Assembly (NCBI GenBank): GCA_019192585.1
Contig: JAHCMG010000292.1
Span: forward strand, 1 to 38,423
DNA: 38,423 nt
Reading direction: 5' to 3'
Source: Devosiaceae bacterium MH13
Lineage (GTDB): Bacteria > Pseudomonadota > Alphaproteobacteria > Rhizobiales > MH13
Part shown: one piece after another, positions 30,847-38,423 of the stretch
Layout of the letters: every line of letters begins with the position of its first letter
Numbering within the stretch: position 1 is the stretch's first letter
The notes under the pieces: generated by a model
Told to the model about the DNA's origin: nothing
Seen by the model: the letters and a program-made list of their open reading frames with translations, nothing else
Database searches by the model: none
Made by a program: the position numbers and the translations under genes

Positions 30847-31788
30847 ATGACCCAAGCAAATCTCTCTTTCGGCGGCGTTTCGGCGCCTTCAGCCATCCCT
30901 GGCGGCACCTATCTGGACCGCTGCGACGCCTATGATGGCGTGCGCGGCGCGATCGCCTACATCACCGAGCACGCGCTCGACCAACCCGATATCGAGACCA
31001 TCGCCCGCGCCGTGGGCGAGCACCCGGCCGTCCTGACCCGGAAGTTCCGCGCTTTTGCCGGCCTGACGCCCAAGGCGTTCTTGCAGGCCGTGACGCTGGA
31101 CCGCGCCAAAGCGCTGCTCGATGCGGGCGAGCCGGTGCTGGACGCGGCTTACGGCAGTGGCCTGTCCGGACCGGGGCGGCTGCACGATCTGTTTGTGACC
31201 CACCAAGCCATGCCGCCGGGCGCCTATCGGGCCAAGGGCGCAGGCCTTGAGGTGCGCTACGGCTTCCACCCGACCCCGTTTGGGACGGCCTTGGTGATGC
31301 TGTCAGAGCATGGCCTTGTCGGCCTTGCCTTTTGCGACCCCGGCGGGGAAGAGGCGTGCCTCGAAGATATGTCGGGCCGCTGGCCGGCCGCCGACTATCG
31401 CCGCGATGATGATGGCACGCGCGCCGATGCGCAGCGGATCTTTGACCCCGAGCTGTGGCAGGCCGATCAGCCGATCCGCATCACGCTGATTGGGACCGAT
31501 TTTGAGGTCCGCGTGTGGGAGACCTTGCTGGCCATCCCGCTGGGACGGACCACAACCTATGGCGCGATTGCCAAACATATCGGCAAGGACAGCGCCTCGC
31601 GCGCGGTCGGTGCCGCGGTCGGCAAGAACCCCATTTCCTTTGTGGTGCCGTGTCATCGAGCCGTCGGAGCGACGGGTCATCTCACGGGTTATCACTGGGG
31701 TCTGACGCGCAAGCGGGCGATGCTCGGCTGGGAAGCGGCGAGCGTCGGCAAAGTTGGCGCCGACGCCCAAGGCGCGCTTGCGTTCTAG
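30847..31788 (+). CDS. AraC-type HTH + methylated-DNA-protein-cysteine methyltransferase (Ada/Ogt-like)
   Basis: AraC-like HTH (IETIARAVGEHPAVLTRKFRAFAGLTPKAFLQAVTLDRAKALL) then IPLGRTTTYGAIAKHIGKDSASRAVGAAVGKNPISFVVPCHRAVGATGHLTGYHWGLTRKRAML. Confidence 0.92.
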   Translation: MTQANLSFGGVSAPSAIPGGTYLDRCDAYDGVRGAIAYITEHALDQPDIETIARAVGEHPAVLTRKFRAFAGLTPKAFLQAVTLDRAKALLDAGEPVLDAAYGSGLSGPGRLHDLFVTHQAMPPGAYRAKGAGLEVRYGFHPTPFGTALVMLSEHGLVGLAFCDPGGEEACLEDMSGRWPAADYRRDDDGTRADAQRIFDPELWQADQPIRITLIGTDFEVRVWETLLAIPLGRTTTYGAIAKHIGKDSASRAVGAAVGKNPISFVVPCHRAVGATGHLTGYHWGLTRKRAMLGWEAASVGKVGADAQGALAF

Positions 31789-31821
31789 AGCCGACCTGCG
31801 GCGCGCCAAGCCGGCTTTGCT

Positions 31822-32439
31822 TTAGTCCGCGAGGTCGATCTTCTCGACAATACCGCCCTCTTCGTTGAGGCGGTAGACAATGGGCGTGCCCGTGCCGAGC
31901 TCACGCTTGAGTATCTCTTCGGGCGTCAGCCCTTCGAGCTGCATGATCAGCGCGCGCAACGAGTTGCCATGCGCCGAGACAAGGATGCGTTTGCCTTCGA
32001 GCACGCGGGGCAGAATGTTGGCATCGAAGTAGGGCAGCACGCGTTCGGCGGTCATTTTGAGGCTCTCGCCACCGGGCGGAGGCACGTCGAACGAGCGGCG
32101 CCAGATATGGACCTGTTCCTCGCCAAATTGCTTGCGGGCTTCGTCTTTGTTCATCCCGGTGAGATCACCATAATCGCGCTCGTTCAGCGCTTGATCCTGG
32201 GTCACGGGCAAATCGGTGCCCATCTCTTCCTGCATCAAGGCCAAGGTTCTTTGGGCGCGCATCAGGTCCGAAGTGAAGGCCTCATCGAAGGTGAGCTTCA
32301 TCTCTTTGAGCGCCACGCCTGCGGCCCGCGCCTCGGCCACACCTTTTTCGGTGAGGTCAGGGTTCTTCCACCCGGTGAACAGGTTCTTGAGGTTCCACTC
32401 GCTTTGGCCATGCCGGACGAGGACAAGAAGGCGTTCCAT
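31822..32439 (-). CDS. gpmA: 2,3-bisphosphoglycerate-dependent phosphoglycerate mutase
   Basis: [63 protein letters not shown]. Confidence 0.95.
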   Translation of the reverse strand: MERLLVLVRHGQSEWNLKNLFTGWKNPDLTEKGVAEARAAGVALKEMKLTFDEAFTSDLMRAQRTLALMQEEMGTDLPVTQDQALNERDYGDLTGMNKDEARKQFGEEQVHIWRRSFDVPPPGGESLKMTAERVLPYFDANILPRVLEGKRILVSAHGNSLRALIMQLEGLTPEEILKRELGTGTPIVYRLNEEGGIVEKIDLAD

Positions 32440-32470
32440 GGTAATTTCTTTGCCGGATTACTATTTATAA

Positions 32471-33325
32471 TTAGCTGTCTAAGTTCAAAACATCGCGCAT
32501 CGTGTAACGCCCAGGTTTGCGGCCATGGCCCCACGCCGCCGCACGCACCGCACCGCGGGCGAACAGGCTGCGGTCTTCGGCGTGGTGGTTGAGCGTGATG
32601 CGCTCCGCCGGCCCCGCAAACAGGACCTGGTGATCGCCAACGATAGAGCCGCCGCGCACGGTTGCAAAGCCAATCGCGCCGCCGGGTCTCGGGCCGGTTG
32701 TTCCGTGGCGGGTGAAGACCCCGTCGGTCTGCAGGTCAACGCCGCGGGCTTGCGCAGCCGCCTCCCCCAACAGATAAGCTGTGCCCGATGGCGCATCCAC
32801 TTTGGCTTTGTGATGCGCTTCGACAATCTCGATGTCCCAATCGTCACCCAGGGCCGCCGCGGCCTTCTCAACCAGGACGGACAACAGGTTGACCCCGAGG
32901 CTCATATTGCCGGATTTGACCACGACAGCGTGCCGCGCGGCAGCGTCGAGGCTCGCTTCGGCGTCTGCATCCATGCCGGTGGTGCCGATGACATGGACGA
33001 TGCGGGCCTGGGCCGCGAGTTCAGCGTAATGCAAGGTTGCCGCCGGAACGGTAAAATCGAGGACGGCGTCGGAGGCCGCGAACACGGACAGCGCATCGTC
33101 CGTCACGGCGGCACCCACGGGCTCGAGCCCGGCCAGCGTGCCGGCATCGGCACCGATCGCCTCAGCACCCTCGCGCTCAATGGCGCCCGAAAGCACCGTT
33201 GCAGGATCTTCGATGACCGCGCGCACCAAGGCACGCCCCATACGGCCGGAAGCGCCAACAATGGCGGTGCGGACGGGGCGGCCAGAATCGCTCACGGGCG
33301 GTACCTTTCGGGTGTTTATCGGCAT
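32471..33325 (-). CDS. dapB: 4-hydroxy-tetrahydrodipicolinate reductase
   Basis: [54 protein letters not shown]. Start uncertain within 33280-33418. Confidence 0.94.
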   Translation of the reverse strand: MPINTRKVPPVSDSGRPVRTAIVGASGRMGRALVRAVIEDPATVLSGAIEREGAEAIGADAGTLAGLEPVGAAVTDDALSVFAASDAVLDFTVPAATLHYAELAAQARIVHVIGTTGMDADAEASLDAAARHAVVVKSGNMSLGVNLLSVLVEKAAAALGDDWDIEIVEAHHKAKVDAPSGTAYLLGEAAAQARGVDLQTDGVFTRHGTTGPRPGGAIGFATVRGGSIVGDHQVLFAGPAERITLNHHAEDRSLFARGAVRAAAWGHGRKPGRYTMRDVLNLDS

Positions 33326-33381
33326 GTAGCGCGGCGGGCGCGCTGGGCGCAACCGGTCTTGGTGGCAAGGGCCCGCCGGCG

Positions 33382-33780
33382 TTAGAGCCGCTTCATCATG
33401 ATGGGGCCGCCGGCGCAAGCTGCTGCAAGATCGGGCGGCAGGCTGTCTTGTTTGAGCCCGACAAAGCCGCGCGCTTCAAGGTCCGCGCTTTCCGGGTCGC
33501 CGCAAACGGTGAGAGCGGGCGCATCGCTCCATCGGCCATAGCCAATCGCGTGGTCGATCAGCGCGAGCTGCGCCGCGTCAGTGCCCACCAGACCATCGAG
33601 AAAGACCGTGCCGTCGGCAAAGCGCGCGGTTGCCCCACCTGTGATGGACGCCTGGTCGGAGACGACCCAGGCCATTTGCTGCGCCATGGCGCGCATGACC
33701 ACGGGTTCCGTGAGCCCCAAGGCCGACAGCGCCGGCAAATCCTCAAGCGTTGCAGCGCGGATGCCTTGAGCTGTCGCCAT
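33382..33780 (-). CDS. Conserved-looking hypothetical protein, GNAT-like
   Basis: [18 protein letters not shown] at the N-terminus and [26 protein letters not shown] at the C-terminus resemble a short acetyltransferase fold; tightly packed in a co-directional cluster. Confidence 0.5.
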   Translation of the reverse strand: MATAQGIRAATLEDLPALSALGLTEPVVMRAMAQQMAWVVSDQASITGGATARFADGTVFLDGLVGTDAAQLALIDHAIGYGRWSDAPALTVCGDPESADLEARGFVGLKQDSLPPDLAAACAGGPIMMKRL

Positions 33781-33792
33781 CCGGGCCGGCGC

Positions 33793-34530
33793 CTACTGGG
33801 CACCCGACCTTGCGGCGAGGCCCGCTTCGATGGCGTCAACCGCACGGCGTGCGGCGCTCACAGGGTCGGCTGCCGCCGTGATGGGCCGCCCCATCACCAA
33901 AATGTCGGCGCCCTGGGCGATCGCCCAATCGGGGGTCGCGACGCGCTTCTGGTCGTCGCCAGAGCCGACACTGTCGCCGTCATCAAAGCGGATGCCCGGC
34001 GTCACCAGAAACTTGTCGGGCCCCAGAAGCGCCCGCAACGCGCCGGCCTCTTGCGGGGAACAGACGAGCCCCGGCATGCCCGCCTCCCGCGCTTGGACCG
34101 CCCGCAAGCGCACAAGCGCCGACGCGGTGTTGGCATAGCCTGCCTCCGTCAGGTCCGTGCCATCCATGGAGGTGAGGACCGTGACGCCCAGAAGGTTGAG
34201 CTGTGTGTCGCCGCCAAGCGCTGCGACGGCGGCGCGCATGGCCTTGGGGTACGCGTGGATGGTCAAAAAGGTGGCGCCGGTTTGGGCCACCGAGCGTGCG
34301 CCCTGGGCGACCGTCTGATCGATATCGAGCAGTTTGAGGTCGGCGAAGACCGCCTTGCCGGCGCGCGACAGCTCTTCGATGAGGCCAAAACCGCCCGAAT
34401 AGGCCAGCTGATGGCCGATCTTGATGACGCCAACCTCGTCGCCGACCAGATCCAGCAGGCGCCGGGCTGCGTCGACGCCGGTGACGTCCAGGGCGATGGC
34501 GAGCCGGTCGCGGGCGGTGGCCAACTGCAT
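33793..34530 (-). CDS. pyrF: Orotidine-5'-phosphate decarboxylase
   Basis: LAIALDVTG, IKIGHQLAYSGG, VFADLKLLDIDQTV, FLVTPGIRFDD. Confidence 0.94.
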   Translation of the reverse strand: MQLATARDRLAIALDVTGVDAARRLLDLVGDEVGVIKIGHQLAYSGGFGLIEELSRAGKAVFADLKLLDIDQTVAQGARSVAQTGATFLTIHAYPKAMRAAVAALGGDTQLNLLGVTVLTSMDGTDLTEAGYANTASALVRLRAVQAREAGMPGLVCSPQEAGALRALLGPDKFLVTPGIRFDDGDSVGSGDDQKRVATPDWAIAQGADILVMGRPITAAADPVSAARRAVDAIEAGLAARSGAQ

Positions 34531-34534
34531 CGGC

Positions 34535-35107
34535 TCAGTCCTTCAGCTTGCCAGCGACCGCCAAAAGCCGCGTCAGCTGCGCCTGGGCGAGGCTCTCGGT
34601 GCGCTCATTGGTGAAGTCGCCCTTGTCGTCAAAGGCGGAACCGCCGCCGCCCAAGGTGATCTGTTCGGGCATCACAATCGCGCCGAGGCGCGCGATGGTC
34701 GGGCGCAATTGGAACAAGCCGTTCACGCCGCCCTGGACACCGGGCGAGACCGCGCCAAGCGAGTAAACGGGGCTGCGGAACGGGTGCCGCCCTTCGGCTT
34801 TCACGCGGCTGAGCCAGTCGATCGTGTTCTTGAGAAGTGGGGTGTAGCCGCCATTGTACTCGGGCGAGGCGATAAACACGGCGTCCTGGGCCGACACCAG
34901 TTTATGCAGTTCGACGATGGGCTCGGGCACGCCGTTCTCGGCTTCCCAGGTCGGGTCGAACAGCGGCGCCGGATAGTCCGCGAGCGAGATGTGCTGCGCA
35001 TCGGCGCCCAGTTTCGCCGCGCGGGCCGTGACGGCCGCGGCGAGGCGGGTGTTCAGCGAGCCCTGCCGGGTGGAACCGGAGAAGGCGAGGAAGGAAACGG
35101 TGCTCAT
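34535..35107 (-). CDS. NADPH-dependent FMN reductase / NAD(P)H-dependent oxidoreductase
   Basis: FLAFSGSTRQGSLNTRLAAAV, IASPEYNGGYTPLLKNTIDWLSR. Confidence 0.92.
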   Translation of the reverse strand: MSTVSFLAFSGSTRQGSLNTRLAAAVTARAAKLGADAQHISLADYPAPLFDPTWEAENGVPEPIVELHKLVSAQDAVFIASPEYNGGYTPLLKNTIDWLSRVKAEGRHPFRSPVYSLGAVSPGVQGGVNGLFQLRPTIARLGAIVMPEQITLGGGGSAFDDKGDFTNERTESLAQAQLTRLLAVAGKLKD

Positions 35108-35143
35108 AAGGTGCAGTCCTGAACGTCGGCGAGTGGCGGGGCG

Positions 35144-35707
35144 TCAGGCTTGGGTCCGGCGGTAAACCCAAACGCGCGCTGGCGGCATGTTTCGGACAAT
35201 CCAGCCCGACCTTGCAAGGCTGAAAAGGCCCGGCTCTTCGCGAACCGGCGGAACGAGCGCGTAGGAGAACTGGATAAAGGGCGCGCCAGGGGCCAGCCGC
35301 TCCAGCCCCTCAAGGACCAGGGCGCGGCGCTTGTCAGTGGGCTGCGTGAACAAAGGCAGGCTTGAGACGATGGCTGCGAGCGGCGTTTCGGCGGCGCCGA
35401 GACAGCCGTGCAGATCGTACGCATCGCCCTGCACCACCGTGATGGCGGGAAAGCGCTTGCGCAGCAGATCGGTAAAGTCGGACGCGTACTCGACCGAGGT
35501 GAGCTTTGCCGTTTCAACACCGCGCGCCAAAATCGCCTTGGTGACGACGCCCGTGCCCGGGCCGAGCTCAACAATTGGCCCTGGCAGGGATGGCTCGATG
35601 TAGTTCGCCATGGCCCGCGCAAGGTCGGGCCCCGATGGCGTGATGGCGCCGACGGCCAAAGGATTGCCGGCCCATTGGCGAAAAAAGCGGCCCTCATCGA
35701 GCAGCAT
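35144..35707 (-). CDS. SAM-dependent methyltransferase, phospholipid N-methyltransferase-like
   Basis: FFRQWAGNPLAVGAITPSGPDLARAMANYI, IVELGPGTGVVTKAIL, IVSSLPLFT, FIQFSYALVPP; start placed at MLLDEGRFF. Confidence 0.85.
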   Translation of the reverse strand: MLLDEGRFFRQWAGNPLAVGAITPSGPDLARAMANYIEPSLPGPIVELGPGTGVVTKAILARGVETAKLTSVEYASDFTDLLRKRFPAITVVQGDAYDLHGCLGAAETPLAAIVSSLPLFTQPTDKRRALVLEGLERLAPGAPFIQFSYALVPPVREEPGLFSLARSGWIVRNMPPARVWVYRRTQA

Positions 35708-35876
35708 CGACACCAAGGAGCGGCGCGGCTGGGATGTCTGCGGGGAAGGCGGCACGCGGTGAGCGGTCCTCGAACGGGGGGAGCACGAACAATCGCTCGC
35801 TAAGTTAGGACGGCCACGCCGACAGGCAACGGCCACGCACGATTTAGCCGCGCAGTGCTGATTTGCCTAGGGGCCC

Positions 35877-37139
35877 TTAAGGACGGCTGGCGGTCAGATC
35901 AAAGGTGACGGTCACGGCGTGCTGGAGCCACGATTCGTCCGCGGCACCAATGGCGCCGATGCCGAAATCGAGCCGGTTGAGCTGCGTCGACCCGCTCACA
36001 CTCGCCACGCCATCGATCTCCTCGAACGTGAAGGCCAGTGGGGCATCGGCCGTCGCGCCGCGCAGGGTCAAGGTGCCGTTGGCAATGAACGAGCCATCGG
36101 GCTGCGCGGCGAAATCGCTCGCCTCGTAGGTGATCGTGGGATGGTTGGCGACGTCAAAGCCATCGCTGCCGCCCGATTGCGGCGCGAGCATGGAGTTTGA
36201 GATGCCGATGGAGGCAGCATCGACGGTGATGGTCGCCCGCGCCTGATCGAGGGCTTGCGGGTCGAAGATCACGTCGCCGGTCCAGCTGCCCACAGTGCCT
36301 TCGACGGCGTTGCCGGTGAAGGTGATGGTGAAGCCAAGGGCGCTTGCCTCGTGGTCGATCACCCACGCGCCGGCCGACGCTGGCGTGGTCGTTTCAAGCG
36401 CGGCGGTGGACGCCACGCCTGGCGCCGCCCGCTGAGCCAGGCCACCGGCAATGCCAGCGCAGACAAACAGCGCCGCCACGCCCAGCGCGACGACAGCCAT
36501 GGCCGTTTTGGGCTGGACGACCGGCACGGTGCGTGCCGACAGGATCATCCGGGCGATCAAATTGTCTTTGGCGACGAACTGGTGCTTGAGCGCGGCAGCG
36601 ATGTGCAGCGCGACCAGGACACCCGTCGCGATCGACAGATAGTTGTGGGCGTTTTTGAGCACCACTTCCCAATCGTGGCGCGCCTCCAGCGAAAGGTCGC
36701 CATAGGGCAGGTGCGCAAAGGGCAGCGCATCGAGCAGCAGGAAAAGCGTCGGCACACCGGTGGGCGAGACGGACGCCATGGCCCAGCCGGTCAGCGGCAC
36801 GGCCAACAGAAGCGCATAGAACCCGATATGGGTGAACTTAGCCGCCGCAATTTCCCAGCCCTTCATGCCGGCGGGAAGCGCCGGCGCGGGGTTGGTGAGC
36901 CGCCAAATGATGCGGGCGAGCGTCAAGGCGAGGATGGTCAGGCCGACGGTTTTGTGGATCTGAAAGACCGCGAAAACCGTCTGGTCGGCGCTGTCGCCGC
37001 GCGACACCATCCATTTGCCGCCGACCATCTGAAAAAGGATCGCGGCGGCGATCACCCAATGCAGGATGATCGCCACCGCGCTGTAGCGTTGGCCAGCCTC
37101 GCTGCGCTCGGAGGCGCCTGCAGAAATGGTGCTGGCCAT
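35877..37139 (-). CDS. Cytochrome b561-type membrane domain fused to YceI-like domain
   Basis: N-terminal AIILHWVIAAAILFQMVGG, IHKTVGLTILALTLARIIWRL, HNYLSIATGVLVALHIAAALKHQF; C-terminal AGAWVIDHEASALGFTITFTGNAVEGTVGSWTGDVIFD...NRLDFGIG. Confidence 0.92.
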   Translation of the reverse strand: MASTISAGASERSEAGQRYSAVAIILHWVIAAAILFQMVGGKWMVSRGDSADQTVFAVFQIHKTVGLTILALTLARIIWRLTNPAPALPAGMKGWEIAAAKFTHIGFYALLLAVPLTGWAMASVSPTGVPTLFLLLDALPFAHLPYGDLSLEARHDWEVVLKNAHNYLSIATGVLVALHIAAALKHQFVAKDNLIARMILSARTVPVVQPKTAMAVVALGVAALFVCAGIAGGLAQRAAPGVASTAALETTTPASAGAWVIDHEASALGFTITFTGNAVEGTVGSWTGDVIFDPQALDQARATITVDAASIGISNSMLAPQSGGSDGFDVANHPTITYEASDFAAQPDGSFIANGTLTLRGATADAPLAFTFEEIDGVASVSGSTQLNRLDFGIGAIGAADESWLQHAVTVTFDLTASRP

Positions 37140-37166
37140 GGGTGCATTCCTTCCGAAAAGCGGCGC

Positions 37167-37793
37167 TTACTGCTCGATGAACTCGGCGTTGATCTCGATC
37201 GACACGGCGGTGCCGATCATAGGCGCAAACGTGCCGAAACCAAACTCGGTGCGGTCGATCATGCCAACGGCCTGAATGCCGAAGGCGGCGCCGTCTACGA
37301 ACGGATGGTCTTCCACAGCGCCGACGAGTTCAGCGTCGAGCTTGATAGGCAACGTCACGCCACGGAAACTCAGATCGCCCGAAATTGTGGCGGTTGTGTC
37401 GCCGGTTTTGACGATCTCGGTCGATGTGAAGGTGGCCTGCGGATGATCGGAAGCGTTGAGCCAATCACCGCTCACCAGTTCAGCGTTGAAATCGGTGTTC
37501 TCAGGGAACGGATAGTCGGTATCGACCGACGCCATTTCGATGGTCGCCGTCATGGTCGACTGCGTGACATCTTCTGCGTTCAGCTCGACCATGGCCGAGA
37601 CGGTGTTGAAGCGGGCTTTGTAGTTCGACAGGCCCAAATGGTTCACCGACCAGAACAGCGAGGTGTGGGTCGGGTCGGACGCGTAGGTGCCCGAGGGGAT
37701 CGACAGGTCAGCGGCGTTGGCAACCGACAGGGCGGGGGCCGACAGCGCGGTGGCGGCAACAAGGGCGGCCAGAAGGCGGGGGGTGCGGGACAT
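37167..37793 (-). CDS. YceI-family periplasmic protein
   Basis: Signal peptide MSRTPRLLAALVAATALSAPALSVANAA, DPTHTSLFWSVNHLGLSNYKARF, SFRGVTLPIKLDAELVG, FGFGTFAPMIGTAVSIEINAEF. Confidence 0.93.
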   Translation of the reverse strand: MSRTPRLLAALVAATALSAPALSVANAADLSIPSGTYASDPTHTSLFWSVNHLGLSNYKARFNTVSAMVELNAEDVTQSTMTATIEMASVDTDYPFPENTDFNAELVSGDWLNASDHPQATFTSTEIVKTGDTTATISGDLSFRGVTLPIKLDAELVGAVEDHPFVDGAAFGIQAVGMIDRTEFGFGTFAPMIGTAVSIEINAEFIEQ

Positions 37794-37933
37794 GGTGAAA
37801 CTCCGAAAAAGACAAAAGCGGGTGGGCGACACGGGTTGGTAATTTGGAATGGCGCTACACATAGTCTTTTGGCGCATGTTGGGGAGGCCCCTTTGCGTCA
37901 AACGCACTGTTCAAAAATCCGCACCAAAAGCCC

Positions 37934-38423
37934 GTGACTGTTCGCGTCTCCCTGCCCTCATCCGTCACAACCAACCAAGGGGGCTGCTTGTTGTACCCAT
38001 CCGTTTTTGACCCGCCGGGCCAGGAGGCCTTGGTCGAGGACATCCGGACGGTTTTGCGCCAAGCGCCGCTGTTTCAGCCGGTCATGCCGCGCACGGGCAA
38101 GCCGCTCTCGGTGCGCATGTCCAACTGCGGCGCCTTGGGTTGGGTGGCCGATCAAGGGGGCTATCGTTACCAGCGCGAGCACCCGGTGACGGGGGCGCCA
38201 TGGCCGCCGATACCCTCCAGCCTGTTGGCGCTGTGGCAGGCGGTTGCGCCCGACGCACCGGCGCCGGAAGCGTGCTTGATCAACTGGTACGAGGCGGACG
38301 CGAAGATGGGCCTGCATCAGGACCGCGACGAGCAGAATCTATCGGCGCCCGTCGTCTCCGTCTCACTTGGTGATGACGCGCTCTTCCGCCTTGGCAATGT
38401 CGCGCGCGGCGGAAGACCGAGGC
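37934..38423 (+). CDS. alkB: AlkB-like 2-oxoglutarate/Fe(II) dioxygenase (3' end truncated by window)
   Basis: Open to window edge, hence absent from ORF track: VTVRVSLPSSVTTNQGGCLLYPSVFDPPGQEALVEDIRTVLRQAPLFQPVMPRTGKPLSVRMSNCGALGWV...YRYQREHPVTGAPWPPIP...INWYEADAKMGLHQDRDEQNLSAPVVSVSLGDDALFRLG; HxD metal motif HQD. Confidence 0.88.
   Translation, partial: MTVRVSLPSSVTTNQGGCLLYPSVFDPPGQEALVEDIRTVLRQAPLFQPVMPRTGKPLSVRMSNCGALGWVADQGGYRYQREHPVTGAPWPPIPSSLLALWQAVAPDAPAPEACLINWYEADAKMGLHQDRDEQNLSAPVVSVSLGDDALFRLGNVARGGRPR

Noticed and set aside
33448-34614. 388-aa plus-strand ORF opposite the GNAT-like gene and pyrF
   Set aside because: Shadow ORF opposite a well-supported pyrF.
36255-37937. 560-aa plus-strand ORF opposite the cytochrome-YceI and YceI genes
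   Set aside because: Antisense shadow ORF of high-GC coding DNA; Arg/Gly/His-rich translation with no domain, while the minus-strand proteins have clear motifs.

Overview
This is a GC-rich alphaproteobacterial (Rhizobiales-like) chromosomal window covering the dnaA neighbourhood. The housekeeping backbone reads: (glycosyltransferase)-HAD phosphatase-cysK | dut-coaBC-ubiB-ubiE (minus), then mutM-enoyl-CoA hydratase-rpsT-[about 2.4 kb gap]-dnaA-dnaN-recF ... gyrB (plus), then accessory and metabolic genes: LysE exporter with divergent Lrp regulator, YbaK, PfkB kinase, EI24/CysZ-like protein, L,D-transpeptidase, nth, DUF2244, LuxR-type regulator, Ada/Ogt-like methyltransferase, gpmA, dapB, pyrF, FMN reductase, methyltransferase, cytochrome b561-YceI fusion, YceI, and a partial AlkB-like gene running off the right edge. 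No CRISPR array, intact IS element, rRNA or convincing tRNA was seen. The least explained segment is the roughly 2.4-kb rpsT-dnaA gap. It has a strongly AT-rich, repeat-bearing island (about 9470-9710) followed by a GC-rich block with no credible protein, and it is the best candidate for an atypical replication origin or unrecognised non-coding element. Other items include a telomere-like G-tract motif after the enoyl-CoA hydratase gene, two diverged palindromic interspersed elements, a low-complexity insertion apparently inside DnaA domain I, a nested hairpin between dnaA and dnaN, and perfect palindromes upstream of two regulator genes. All product calls come from reading translations by eye; no searches were run.
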